Notes under the pieces: model-generated | Databases searched by the model: none | Told to the model about the DNA's origin: nothing | What the model saw: only the letters and a program-made list of their open reading frames with translations | Shown: positions 7,837 to 14,100 of the stretch, piece after piece | Numbering within the stretch: the first letter of the stretch is position 1 | Layout of the letters: every line of letters starts with the position of its first letter | Program-made: the position numbers and the translations under genes | Source of the DNA: an uncultured bacterium | GTDB taxonomy: Bacteria > Actinomycetota > Coriobacteriia > Coriobacteriales > Coriobacteriaceae | Length of the DNA stretch: 16,851 nt | Assembly: GCA_958349055.1 (NCBI GenBank) | Contig: CATWBO010000041.1 | Span: forward strand, 1 to 16,851 | Direction: 5' to 3'

Positions 7837-8133
7837 ATGGAAGAGATGGAAGTCAATCACGTCGACGACATCCACGAGAAGCTGACCGATATGGTGGGCG
7901 ATCGCGTTAAGGTGAAGGCCAACATGGGCCGCACCCGCGTCGTCGAGCGCATGGGCACCATCAAGAGCGTCCACCCCGCCGTCTTTATCGTCGAGGTTGA
8001 CGAGCGCCGCGGCCGCAAGTCGCGTCAGTCCTACCAGTATATCGATGTCCTCACCGGTCAGGTCGAACTGTTCGACCCCGAGAGCGGCGAGCACATTTTT
8101 ACCCCGCTCGGCAACCAGCTCGAGGAGCACTAG
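7837..8133 (+). CDS. veg: Veg family protein (DUF1021)
   Basis: A 98-residue protein matching the Veg family, with the signature run KVKANMGRTRVVERMGTI followed by VHPAVFIVEVD and SYQYIDVLTGQVELF. In Bacillus subtilis, Veg is abundant and promotes biofilm matrix expression; its biochemical role is unsettled, and this copy has nothing else to clarify it. Compared with the roughly 86-residue Bacillus protein, it has extra residues at the N terminus and an acidic C-terminal tail. GGAGG (7824-7828) is 8 bases before the ATG at 7837, which is preferred to an in-frame TTG at 7813. It has its own promoter, and ispE starts 2 bases past the stop, the same veg-ispE neighbourhood as in Bacillus. Confidence 0.9.
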   Translation: MEEMEVNHVDDIHEKLTDMVGDRVKVKANMGRTRVVERMGTIKSVHPAVFIVEVDERRGRKSRQSYQYIDVLTGQVELFDPESGEHIFTPLGNQLEEH

Positions 8134-8135
8134 CG

Positions 8136-9032
8136 GTGACCGATCGGTCCCTCACCCTTACCGCGCCGGCAAAGATTAACCTCTACCTGGGGGTTCATAC
8201 CGAGCGCGATGACCGCGGCTACCACAGGGTCGATTCCCTGATGGCAGCTGTCGGTCTTTCCGATACCGTGACGGTTACGCCGGCACAGGCGCTGACCGTC
8301 CAGACGGTTCCGGCATCAGATTTTCCCATGCAAAAGAATACGGCGTATCGGGCTGCGGTTGCTATGGCCGAGCATTATGGTCGCGAGGCAAACATCTGCG
8401 TGACGATTGAGAAGCGCATTCCACTGTGCGCCGGCTTGGGCGGCCCCTCGACGGATGCGGCCGCGGTCATTGTCGCCTTGGCGGAGCTCTGGGGAATTGA
8501 TCGCACCGACCCCGCGCTCGACGACATTGCGCGGGGCATTGGCGCTGACGTCCCGTTCTTTTTGCACGCGAGCCCTGCGTTCTACGTAGGTGGGGGAGAC
8601 GTGCTGGCAACTGAGTACCCCGCGCTGCCCGCAACGCCCGTCGTGTTGGTCAAGCCGCGCGAGGCAAGTGTTTCGACAATTGAAGCCTATCGACGTTTTG
8701 ACGAGGCCCCGGTGCCTGCAGACAAGCCCGGCGCGATAGCTTCTGCCTTGCGTGCTGGTGATGCCGAGACGGCATATGCGCTCATCCATAACAACCTGGG
8801 TGTCATTTCCGCACAGATGGAGCCGCAGATTCAAACGGTTCTCGATTGGCTGCGTAAACAGGACGGCACCGTTGCTGTAGATGTGTGCGGATCGGGTGCC
8901 TGCTCGTTTGCCATTTGCGACACCGCCGCCACGGCCGAAAGGCTTGCCGACGCTGCCCTGCAAAACGGCTGGTGGTCCTGCGCGACGGAGCTCATTCCCA
9001 ACACGGTTCGCATCGAAGTGCCAAAGAAGTAA
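8136..9032 (+). CDS. ispE: 4-diphosphocytidyl-2-C-methyl-D-erythritol kinase
   Basis: Phosphorylates CDP-methylerythritol, the fourth step of the MEP route to isoprenoids such as the undecaprenyl lipid carrier. The 298-residue GHMP kinase starts at GTG; AGGAG (8123-8127) inside the end of veg is 8 bases upstream, so it is translationally coupled to veg. APAKINLYL holds Lys13 of the substrate site, GLGGPSTDAA (100-109) is the phosphate-binding loop, and IGADVPFFL carries the catalytic Asp138. The loop is usually GLGGGSSDAA, so Pro104 and Thr106 are departures. The C-terminal CGSGACSFAI fits GHMP motif 3. A hairpin (9018-9047) overlaps the stop codon, just ahead of the tRNA-Pro gene. Confidence 0.93.
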   Translation: MTDRSLTLTAPAKINLYLGVHTERDDRGYHRVDSLMAAVGLSDTVTVTPAQALTVQTVPASDFPMQKNTAYRAAVAMAEHYGREANICVTIEKRIPLCAGLGGPSTDAAAVIVALAELWGIDRTDPALDDIARGIGADVPFFLHASPAFYVGGGDVLATEYPALPATPVVLVKPREASVSTIEAYRRFDEAPVPADKPGAIASALRAGDAETAYALIHNNLGVISAQMEPQIQTVLDWLRKQDGTVAVDVCGSGACSFAICDTAATAERLADAALQNGWWSCATELIPNTVRIEVPKK

Positions 9033-9047
9033 AAATTTCTCTGGCAC
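9018..9047 (+). other. hairpin across the ispE stop codon
   Basis: GTGCCA (9018-9023) pairs with TGGCAC (9042-9047). After one mismatch, six more pairs form (9025-9030 with 9035-9040, one G-T) around an AAAA loop. The TAA stop at 9030-9032 lies at the top. There is no T run, so this is more likely an mRNA end structure than a terminator. Confidence 0.4.
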
Positions 9048-9070
9048 ACGACGGAAATCTTTGTTACTAT
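9041..9070 (+). promoter_or_regulatory. probable promoter for tRNA-Pro
   Basis: CTGGCA (9041-9046), an 18-base spacer and TACTAT (9065-9070), 12 bases before the tRNA. An alternative -10, TATAGT, overlaps at 9068-9073. The -35 shares bases with the hairpin over the ispE stop. Confidence 0.45.
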
Positions 9071-9081
9071 AGTCGAGCTAA

Positions 9082-9158
9082 CGGGTTGTGGCTCAGTTTG
9101 GTAGAGCACTGCGTTCGGGACGCAGGGGTCGCTGGTTCAAATCCAGTCAACCCGACCA
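9082..9158 (+). tRNA. tRNA-Pro (anticodon CGG)
   Basis: A complete cloverleaf. Acceptor CGGGTTG (9082-9088) pairs with CAACCCG (9148-9154). The D arm is GCTC/GAGC (9091-9107). The anticodon stem CTGCG/CGCAG encloses TTCGGGA, giving anticodon CGG (9116-9118), which reads CCG. The T arm is GCTGG/CCAGT around TTCAAAT. The C1-G72 pair, discriminator A73 (9155) and G37 are typical of bacterial proline tRNAs. CCA (9156-9158) is encoded in the DNA. Confidence 0.96.
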
Positions 9159-9168
9159 GAGCATGAGG

Positions 9169-9197
9169 AGGGATCGCTTCTTGCGGTCCCTTTTTTT
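9169..9197 (+). terminator. intrinsic terminator after tRNA-Pro
   Basis: GGGATCGC (9170-9177) pairs with GCGGTCCC (9183-9190), one G-T pair, around TTCTT, followed by seven T (9191-9197). It ends the tRNA transcript 11 bases past the CCA. Confidence 0.92.
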
Positions 9198-9205
9198 AGC
9201 TATTG

Positions 9206-9234
9206 TTGTGATACCGCGATACCCGCGGTATACT
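9206..9234 (+). promoter_or_regulatory. tatA promoter with a palindrome in its spacer
   Basis: TTGTGA (9206-9211), a 17-base spacer and TATACT (9229-9234). The spacer holds the perfect inverted repeat ATACCGCG (9211-9218) / CGCGGTAT (9224-9231), which touches the -35 and shares three bases with the -10. A dimeric repressor bound there would block RNA polymerase; the regulator is unknown. Confidence 0.6.
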
Positions 9235-9270
9235 CATTCGAGCTTGTCTCGCTGTATTGTGGAGGTCTAC

Positions 9271-9546
9271 ATGTTTGGACTGAGGGCTCCTGAGCTCATC
9301 ATTATTCTCGTCGTTGTCCTGATTATCTTCGGGCCCAAGAACCTGCCGAAGCTCGGCAAGTCCCTCGGCTCTACCGTCAAGAATATCCGCGAGGGTATGG
9401 AGGGCGACGATAAGGCCGAGACCAAGCAGGCCGAGGAGGTCGTGGTCGAGCAGTCCGAGGAGGACAAGGAGATCGCTGAGCTCGAGGCCAAGCTCGCTGC
9501 TGCCAAGAAGAAGCAGGCAGAGGACAGCGACGCGGACGCAGAGTAG
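9271..9546 (+). CDS. tatA: twin-arginine translocase subunit TatA
   Basis: A pore-forming component of the Tat pathway, which exports folded proteins across the membrane. The 91-residue protein has the family pattern: a short N terminus, one membrane helix (about 4-20, PELIIILVVVLIIFG), the FGPKNLPKLGK hinge and an amphipathic helix to about residue 45. A highly charged Lys/Glu tail follows, probably coiled (IAELEAKLAAAKKK). GGAGG (9261-9265) lies 5 bases before the ATG at 9271; longer in-frame readings start inside the tRNA and are rejected. It is monocistronic, with its own promoter and terminator, and no tatB or tatC is in view. TatA and TatE are not separable by sequence. Confidence 0.93.
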   Translation: MFGLRAPELIIILVVVLIIFGPKNLPKLGKSLGSTVKNIREGMEGDDKAETKQAEEVVVEQSEEDKEIAELEAKLAAAKKKQAEDSDADAE

Positions 9547-9571
9547 TCCCATCCCTTTGGGGTGAGCACCT

Positions 9572-9604
9572 GACCGGCTTGCCCGCAGGCTAGCCGGTCT
9601 TTTT
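9572..9604 (+). terminator. intrinsic terminator after tatA
   Basis: GACCGGCT (9572-9579) pairs with AGCCGGTC (9592-9599). After one mismatch, three more pairs close a CGCA loop. TTTTT (9600-9604) follows. Confidence 0.9.
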
Positions 9605-9652
9605 CGTTTTGTTGACAGTTGATTGTTTGATCAGAGTTGGGGAGATATCCGT

Positions 9653-10123
9653 ATGGACGCAAGCCAGATCGTACTGACCGCTGAGGGCCGCCAGAAGCTC
9701 GTCGAGGAGCTCGCTTGGCGTGAGGGCGATTACGCCAAGGAGATCGTCGAGGACATCAAGGAAGCCCGCGCGTTCGGCGACCTTTCGGAGAACTCCGAGT
9801 ACGACGCCGCTAAGGACAAGCAGGCCCAGAACGCCGCTCGTATTGCCGAGATCCAGGCCATCCTCGCCAACGCTCAGGTTGCTGCCACCACGGGCGATCT
9901 GACCGTCTCCATCGGTTCCACCGTTTCTCTGATTGATCCCAACGGTGAGGTCATGGAAGTCACGCTCGTCGGTACCACCGAGACCAACTCGCTCGAGCAC
10001 AAGATTTCCAACGAGTCTCCGGTCGGTCACGCCATCATTGGTCACGGCGAGGGCGACTCCGTCGAGGTCGTTACGCCTTCCGGCAAGACTCGCGTCTACA
10101 CCATCGCCAAGATCGCACGCTAG
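9653..10123 (+). CDS. greA: transcription elongation factor GreA
   Basis: Rescues backtracked RNA polymerase by stimulating cleavage of the transcript 3' end. The 156 residues match the family length. The N-terminal coiled coil carries the tip motif GDLSENSEY with the catalytic acidic residues Asp43 and Glu46, which reach the polymerase active site. The C-terminal globular domain (about 80-156) has the FKBP-like GHGEGDSVEVVTPSG stretch. GGGGAG (9639-9644) is 8 bases before the ATG at 9653; an in-frame TTG at 9623 lacks such a site. A consensus TTGACA lies at 9612-9617, but no -10 stands at a proper distance. A terminator follows, before lysS. Confidence 0.95.
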   Translation: MDASQIVLTAEGRQKLVEELAWREGDYAKEIVEDIKEARAFGDLSENSEYDAAKDKQAQNAARIAEIQAILANAQVAATTGDLTVSIGSTVSLIDPNGEVMEVTLVGTTETNSLEHKISNESPVGHAIIGHGEGDSVEVVTPSGKTRVYTIAKIAR

Positions 10124-10151
10124 ACCACGGTCCCGCGTAAAGGTATGTTTT

Positions 10152-10187
10152 CGCTCCCTGGGACCGAATCCTGGGGAGCGTTTTAGT
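10152..10187 (+). terminator. intrinsic terminator between greA and lysS
   Basis: CGCTCCCTGGGA (10152-10163) pairs with TCCTGGGGAGCG (10169-10180), 12 pairs with two G-T, around CCGAA, followed by TTTTAGTTT. A competing 7-bp pairing exists between CGGTCCC (10128-10134) and GGGACCG (10160-10166). The lysS ribosome site follows at 10190, so lysS expression depends on read-through or an unseen start. Confidence 0.8.
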
Positions 10188-10202
10188 TTGAGGAGCTAAC
10201 TT

Positions 10203-12167
10203 ATGGCAGAGAACCAGAACGCCGCCGATCAGGCATCGACGCTCAACGACGAGCGCGCCACCCGCCTGGCCAAGCGCGCCGCCCTGTTCGAGGCGGGCCA
10301 AAACCCCTATCCCGAGCACTCTGAGCTTGAGGACTACGTCGCCGATATCGAGACTAAGTACGCCGATCTTGCCGATGGTGAGGACACCGAGGATGTCGTG
10401 AAGATCGCCGGCCGTGTGGTCGCCAAGCGCGGTCAGGGCAAGATCATGTTCATCGTCGTGCGCGATGCGACTGCCGAGATTCAACTGTTCTGCCGCATCA
10501 ACGACATGGACGAGGCTGCCTGGAATACGCTCAAGGCTCTCGACCTGGGCGACATCCTGGGCGTGACCGGCGTGGTTGTGCGCACCCAGCGCGGCCAGCT
10601 TTCCGTTGCCCCTAAGAGCGCGACCCTGCTTTCCAAGGCCGTTCGTCCGCTGCCCGAGAAGTTCCACGGTCTTTCCGACAAGGAGACCCGCTATCGCCAG
10701 CGCTATGTCGACCTGATCGCCAACGACGACGTTCGCGAGACCTTCCGTAAGCGTTCGCAGATTCTCTCCACCTTCCGTCGCTTTATGGAGTCCGACGGCT
10801 ACATGGAGGTCGAGACCCCCATCCTGCAGACCATCCAGGGTGGTGCCACGGCCAAGCCGTTCATCACCCACTTCAACGCGCTCGATCAGGAGTGCTACCT
10901 GCGTATTGCCACCGAGCTGCACCTCAAGCGCTGCATCGTCGGTGGTTTTGAGCGTGTGTTCGAGATCGGCCGCATCTTCCGTAACGAGGGCATGGACCTT
11001 ACCCACAACCCCGAGTTCACCACGATGGAGGCCTACCGTGCCTTCTCCGACCTCGAGGGCATGAAGGCGCTCGCCCAGGGTGTCATTAAGGCGGCTAACA
11101 AGGCCATCGGCAACCCCGAGGTCATCGAGTACCAGGGCCAGACCATCGACCTTTCTGGTGAGTGGGCCAGCCGTCCCATGACCGACATCGTCTCCGACGT
11201 GCTCGGCAAGCAGATCACCATCGACACGCCGGTCGAGGAGCTTGCTGCCGCCGCGCGCGAGAAGGGCCTGGAGATTAAGCCCGAGTGGACCGCCGGCAAG
11301 ATTATCGCCGAGATCTACGATGAGCTGGGCGAGGACACCATCGTCAACCCCACGTTCGTGTGCGATTACCCCATCGAGGTCAGCCCGCTTGCCAAGCGCT
11401 TTGAGGACGACCCGCGCCTGACGCACCGCTTTGAGCTGGTTATTGCCGGTCACGAGTACGCCAATGCGTTCTCCGAGCTCAACGACCCGGTCGACCAGGC
11501 CGAGCGCTTTGCCGCTCAGATGGCCGAGAAGGCTGGCGGCGACGACGAGGCCATGGAGTACGACGAGGACTACGTGCGCGCCCTCGAGTACGGTATGCCT
11601 CCCGCGGGCGGCATCGGCATCGGTATCGACCGCGTGGTCATGCTGCTCACCAACCAGGCTTCTATCCGCGACGTCCTGCTGTTCCCGCACATGAAGCCCG
11701 AGAAGGGTTTCCAGTCCGGTGCCGCTGCTGCCAAGGCTGCCGAGGCCGGCAACACCGCGAGCCCCTTCGTCAAGCCGCTCAAGCCCACGGTCGATTACTC
11801 CAAGATCGCCGTTGAGCCGTTGTTCGAGGAGTTCGTCGACTTTGACACTTTCTCCAAGAGCGATTTCCGCGCTGTGAAGGTCAAGGCATGCGAGGCCGTC
11901 AAGAAGTCCAAGAAGCTGCTGAACTTTACGCTCGACGACGGCACCGGCACCGACCGCACCATCCTCTCCGGCATTCACGGTTATTATGAGCCTGAGGACC
12001 TGGTCGGCAAGACCTTGCTCGCCATCACCAACCTGCCTCCGCGCAAGATGATGGGCATTCCCAGCTGCGGCATGCTCATCAGCGCTATCCACGAGGAGGA
12101 TGGTGAGGAGCGTCTCAACCTGATCCAGCTCGACGCTTCCATCCCTGCCGGCGCAAAGATGTACTAA
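10203..12167 (+). CDS. lysS: lysyl-tRNA synthetase (class II) with C-terminal Trbp111-like tRNA-binding domain
   Basis: Charges tRNA-Lys with lysine. At 654 residues it is about 150 longer than ordinary bacterial LysRS. Residues 1-500 are a standard class II enzyme: an OB-fold anticodon-binding domain (about 60-150), motif 2 FRNEGMDLTHNPEFT from 259, and motif 3 GIGIGIDR (470-477). An Ala-rich linker (about 505-536) leads to an extra domain (about 540-654) that reads like the tRNA-binding fold (EMAP-II/Trbp111) at the C terminus of MetRS: VKKSKKLLNFTLDDG, ILSGIHGYYEPEDLVGKT and NLPPRKMMGIPSCGM. It presumably raises tRNA affinity. GAGGAG (10190-10195) is 7 bases upstream of the ATG. The reading frame is continuous, so this is a true fusion, not two genes. 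Confidence 0.94.
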   Translation: MAENQNAADQASTLNDERATRLAKRAALFEAGQNPYPEHSELEDYVADIETKYADLADGEDTEDVVKIAGRVVAKRGQGKIMFIVVRDATAEIQLFCRINDMDEAAWNTLKALDLGDILGVTGVVVRTQRGQLSVAPKSATLLSKAVRPLPEKFHGLSDKETRYRQRYVDLIANDDVRETFRKRSQILSTFRRFMESDGYMEVETPILQTIQGGATAKPFITHFNALDQECYLRIATELHLKRCIVGGFERVFEIGRIFRNEGMDLTHNPEFTTMEAYRAFSDLEGMKALAQGVIKAANKAIGNPEVIEYQGQTIDLSGEWASRPMTDIVSDVLGKQITIDTPVEELAAAAREKGLEIKPEWTAGKIIAEIYDELGEDTIVNPTFVCDYPIEVSPLAKRFEDDPRLTHRFELVIAGHEYANAFSELNDPVDQAERFAAQMAEKAGGDDEAMEYDEDYVRALEYGMPPAGGIGIGIDRVVMLLTNQASIRDVLLFPHMKPEKGFQSGAAAAKAAEAGNTASPFVKPLKPTVDYSKIAVEPLFEEFVDFDTFSKSDFRAVKVKACEAVKKSKKLLNFTLDDGTGTDRTILSGIHGYYEPEDLVGKTLLAITNLPPRKMMGIPSCGMLISAIHEEDGEERLNLIQLDASIPAGAKMY

Positions 12168-12170
12168 CTA

Positions 12171-12197
12171 GTTACGCGGTTCTACGAACCGCGTAAC
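12171..12197 (+). other. 12-bp hairpin just after lysS
   Basis: GTTACGCGGTTC (12171-12182) and GAACCGCGTAAC (12186-12197) form a perfect stem around TAC, 3 bases after the lysS stop. GGCTCG follows rather than T, so it is probably an mRNA 3'-end structure or a binding site, not a terminator by itself. Confidence 0.6.
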
Positions 12198-12210
12198 GGC
12201 TCGACGCTGC

Positions 12211-12309
12211 GCGGGCCGCATTTGGACAATCTGACGTTCAACTTCAAGGGCGCGACCAGAAGGTCAGCGCCCTTTCGTTTCGCGTCACCTTGTCTCAAAT
12301 GCGGCCCGC
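12211..12309. repeat. nested palindrome (element F) after lysS
   Basis: A 19-base left arm (12211-12229, beginning GCGGGCCGCATTTG) matches the complement of the right arm (12290-12309), differing by one extra base. The 60 bases between hold a second hairpin (12246-12274). The gap from lysS to the next gene (12168-12498) is 331 bases and is filled by the 12171 hairpin, this element, the tandem repeats at 12337-12390, and a -10-like TAGGAT at 12462-12467 with no good -35. Confidence 0.7.
12246..12280 (+). terminator. likely lysS terminator inside element F
   Basis: AAGGGCGC-GACC (12246-12257) pairs with GGTC-GCGCCCTT (12262-12274), with one bulged A at 12266, around AGAA; TCGTTT follows. The stem is strong but the T tract is interrupted, so moderate termination is expected. 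Confidence 0.6.
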
Positions 12310-12336
12310 TCGCTGGCGTTGCCAGCACATCGATGT

Positions 12337-12390
12337 AGTCGTTGGGGACGTTCTTAAATGACTTGTCGTTGGGGACGTTCTTAAACGACT
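12337..12390. repeat. tandem palindromic element C (two copies, GGGGACGTTCTTA core)
   Basis: Two 26-base copies (12338-12363 and 12365-12390) with a 27-base period differ at a single base. Each copy is an inverted repeat: GTCGTT on the left and AACGAC (AATGAC in copy 1) on the right, around a GGGGACGTTCTTA core. The outermost AGTCGTT (12337-12343) and AACGACT (12384-12390) also pair exactly. The design matches the elements at 6470, 7705 and 14068, with other arms. Confidence 0.75.
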
Positions 12391-12498
12391 GCCCAACGGT
12401 TATTGCGCACATGGCTCGCATGACAGCCGCCTCTTTTATGTTTCCTTTAGCCGTTGCCGCCTAGGATGGGGGTTAGTCGGCAGGAAGGGAGCGTCTAT

Positions 12499-14067
12499 AT
12501 GGACGACGCGAGCGATCGTGCAATCGAAGAGGACATGCTCGATCAGTTCAACTATTTTGATGATGAGGACGAGGAATTGACCGATCGTCGCGAGCCGGCG
12601 GCGCTCGATGCTTTCGACCTTGTTGATGAAGGGCCCGACGAGGACGAGGTCGAATCGATGGAACCCCCACAGCCTTCGCACCATGATTCGTTGCTCTCAA
12701 GAGTCCCCATGCACCACGGTGTCCGTGCCGGCGCCCTCCATATGAAAACCGACTGGCGCCAGATCGTGACGGCAGGCGATGAGCTTGCCGTCGATGCGCC
12801 GCTCACCGATAAATCATCCATCATCTGCCGTACCGGCATGCTTATGCTGGCAAGCGGAACAGGTGCCTGGCGCGTGCGCGATACCATGAATCGTGTTGCT
12901 GCCGTACTCGGCGTCACGATTCACGTCGACCTGAGTCTCCTGTCGTTTGAGTGCACCTGCATCGAAGGCGGCCACTGCTTTAACGAGGTCGTCAGCCTGC
13001 CCACAACGGGAGTCAATACTCATCGCATTTGGATGATGGAGAGCTTCTTAAAGGAAATCGAGGTTTACGGGCGCCGGTTTACCGTACATGAGTACCACGA
13101 GATGCTCAAGACCGTTGAGAGTTCAAAACCCGATTACACTTCCTGGCAACAGGGCCTTGCGGCGGCCTGTGCTTGCGGCGCCTTCGTCTTTTTGCTCGGC
13201 GGCGGCCCTATCGAGATGGCTTGTGCATTTGTGGGCGCTGGTGTCGGCAACTTTGCTCGCTCCCATATTCTCAAGCAAGGCCTTGGCCAGTTTAGCGCGC
13301 TGACGATCGGCGTTGCGCTCGCTTGCGTTTCGTATCTGCTGGCATTGCTCGGCCTTGGCCAGGTCATTCCGGGGGCAATGTCGCACCAAGAAGGCTATAT
13401 CGGCGCCATGCTCTTTGTGATTCCCGGCTTTCCCCTCATTACGGCAGGCCTCGACATTGCTAAGCTCGATATGCGAAGCGGCATTGAGCGTCTTTCGTAT
13501 GCTGTGTCGATTATTGTGATGGCGACCCTCGTAGGCTGGATGGTTGCCGAGTGTGTGGGGCTGGCGCCGGATGACTTTGCCCCGCTCGGGCTCTCACCGT
13601 TGGCTCTTACACTCTTGCGTGTGGTGATGAGCTTCGTCGGTGTATTTGGCTTCTCGGTTATGTTCAACAGTCCGGTAAAGATGGCGGCGGCGGCAGGGCT
13701 CATCGGCGCCGTGTCTAATACCTTGCGCCTTACGCTCGTCGATGTGCCGATGCTGCTTCCCTTTCTGGGCTTGAGCGCTGGCATGCCTCCCGAGGCGGCG
13801 GCGTTTATCGGCGCGCTGGTATCGGGTCTGCTCGCGAGCTTAGCCGAAATCAAGCTCACCTATCCACGTATCGCCCTCACGGTGCCATCGATTGTCATTA
13901 TGGTGCCCGGTCTGTATCTCTATCGCTCGATGTATTACATGTGCACCTTCGACACGGTCAATATGCTCGGCTGGTTTGTGCGTGCAGTGCTCATCGTGGC
14001 GTTTTTGCCCGTTGGCCTGGGTGTGGCGCGTACGCTCACCGACCCCCGCTGGCGCCACACCAGCTAA
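12499..14067 (+). CDS. ThrE-like threonine/serine exporter family membrane protein
   Basis: A probable amino-acid exporter of 522 residues combining both halves of the ThrE/YjjP-YjjB family in one chain, as in Corynebacterium ThrE. Residues 1-70 are a very acidic tail (runs such as DDEDEELTD and DEGPDEDEVE). Residues about 72-215 are the soluble domain, starting HHGVRAGALHM and including LPTTGVNTHRI. About ten membrane helices follow from about 218, with the signature IPGFPLITAGLDIAKLDMRSG in the first half and VPSIVIMVPGLYLYRSMY in the second. An unusual Cys cluster (Cys152, Cys154, His159, Cys160) lies in the soluble domain. AAGGGAG (12485-12491) is 7 bases before the ATG at 12499, preferred over an in-frame TTG at 12454. 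The substrate is inferred from the family and could be another small molecule. Confidence 0.85.
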   Translation: MDDASDRAIEEDMLDQFNYFDDEDEELTDRREPAALDAFDLVDEGPDEDEVESMEPPQPSHHDSLLSRVPMHHGVRAGALHMKTDWRQIVTAGDELAVDAPLTDKSSIICRTGMLMLASGTGAWRVRDTMNRVAAVLGVTIHVDLSLLSFECTCIEGGHCFNEVVSLPTTGVNTHRIWMMESFLKEIEVYGRRFTVHEYHEMLKTVESSKPDYTSWQQGLAAACACGAFVFLLGGGPIEMACAFVGAGVGNFARSHILKQGLGQFSALTIGVALACVSYLLALLGLGQVIPGAMSHQEGYIGAMLFVIPGFPLITAGLDIAKLDMRSGIERLSYAVSIIVMATLVGWMVAECVGLAPDDFAPLGLSPLALTLLRVVMSFVGVFGFSVMFNSPVKMAAAAGLIGAVSNTLRLTLVDVPMLLPFLGLSAGMPPEAAAFIGALVSGLLASLAEIKLTYPRIALTVPSIVIMVPGLYLYRSMYYMCTFDTVNMLGWFVRAVLIVAFLPVGLGVARTLTDPRWRHTS

Positions 14068-14100
14068 TTGGTGCAAGGGGGACAGGTTACTTTGCACCAA
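14068..14100. repeat. palindromic element D (GGGGACAGG core, 9-bp arms)
   Basis: TTGGTGCAA (14068-14076) and TTGCACCAA (14092-14100) are perfect inverted repeats around the 15-base loop GGGGGACAGGTTACT. The element starts on the base after the exporter's TAA. Its loop shares GGGACAGGTT with the element at 6470, yet the arms are unrelated. The gap 14068-14380 (313 bases) holds this element, the palindrome at 14101-14173, and a promoter-terminator unit at about 14244-14336. Confidence 0.8.

Noticed and set aside
9088..9270. Upstream extension of the tatA reading frame to 152 codons
   Set aside because: It would begin inside tRNA-Pro and read through its terminator. The ATG at 9271 with GGAGG matches the TatA N terminus.
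10128..10187. T-box leader upstream of lysS (TGGGACCG resembles the T-box sequence)
   Set aside because: Only 79 bases separate greA and lysS, too short for a specifier stem plus antiterminator, and the full conserved T-box string is absent.
11691..11820. Frameshift or gene boundary joining lysS to a separate Trbp111 gene
   Set aside because: The frame is uninterrupted through the linker, with no stop, ribosome site or start codon context at the join.
10071..12092. Minus-strand ORF of 673 codons opposite lysS
   Set aside because: Antisense to a confidently identified gene; Leu/Val/Gly/Asp-rich translation typical of codon-bias shadows. The same applies to 2255-3778 opposite murE and 15444-16487 opposite clpC.
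12338..12390. Two direct repeats as a miniature CRISPR
   Set aside because: The copies are adjacent with a single base between them; there are no spacers, no leader and no cas genes.
12182..12421. Minus-strand ORF of 79 codons with the repeated peptide SFKNVPND
   Set aside because: The peptide repeat is only the translation of the tandem DNA palindrome at 12337-12390, and the rest covers element F. No ribosome site or family match supports it.
12454..12498. Earlier starts for the exporter (TTG 12454, ATG 12466)
   Set aside because: Neither has a ribosome site, while ATG 12499 has AAGGGAG 7 bases before it. Similar reasoning set the starts at 3844, 7837, 9653 and 14381.
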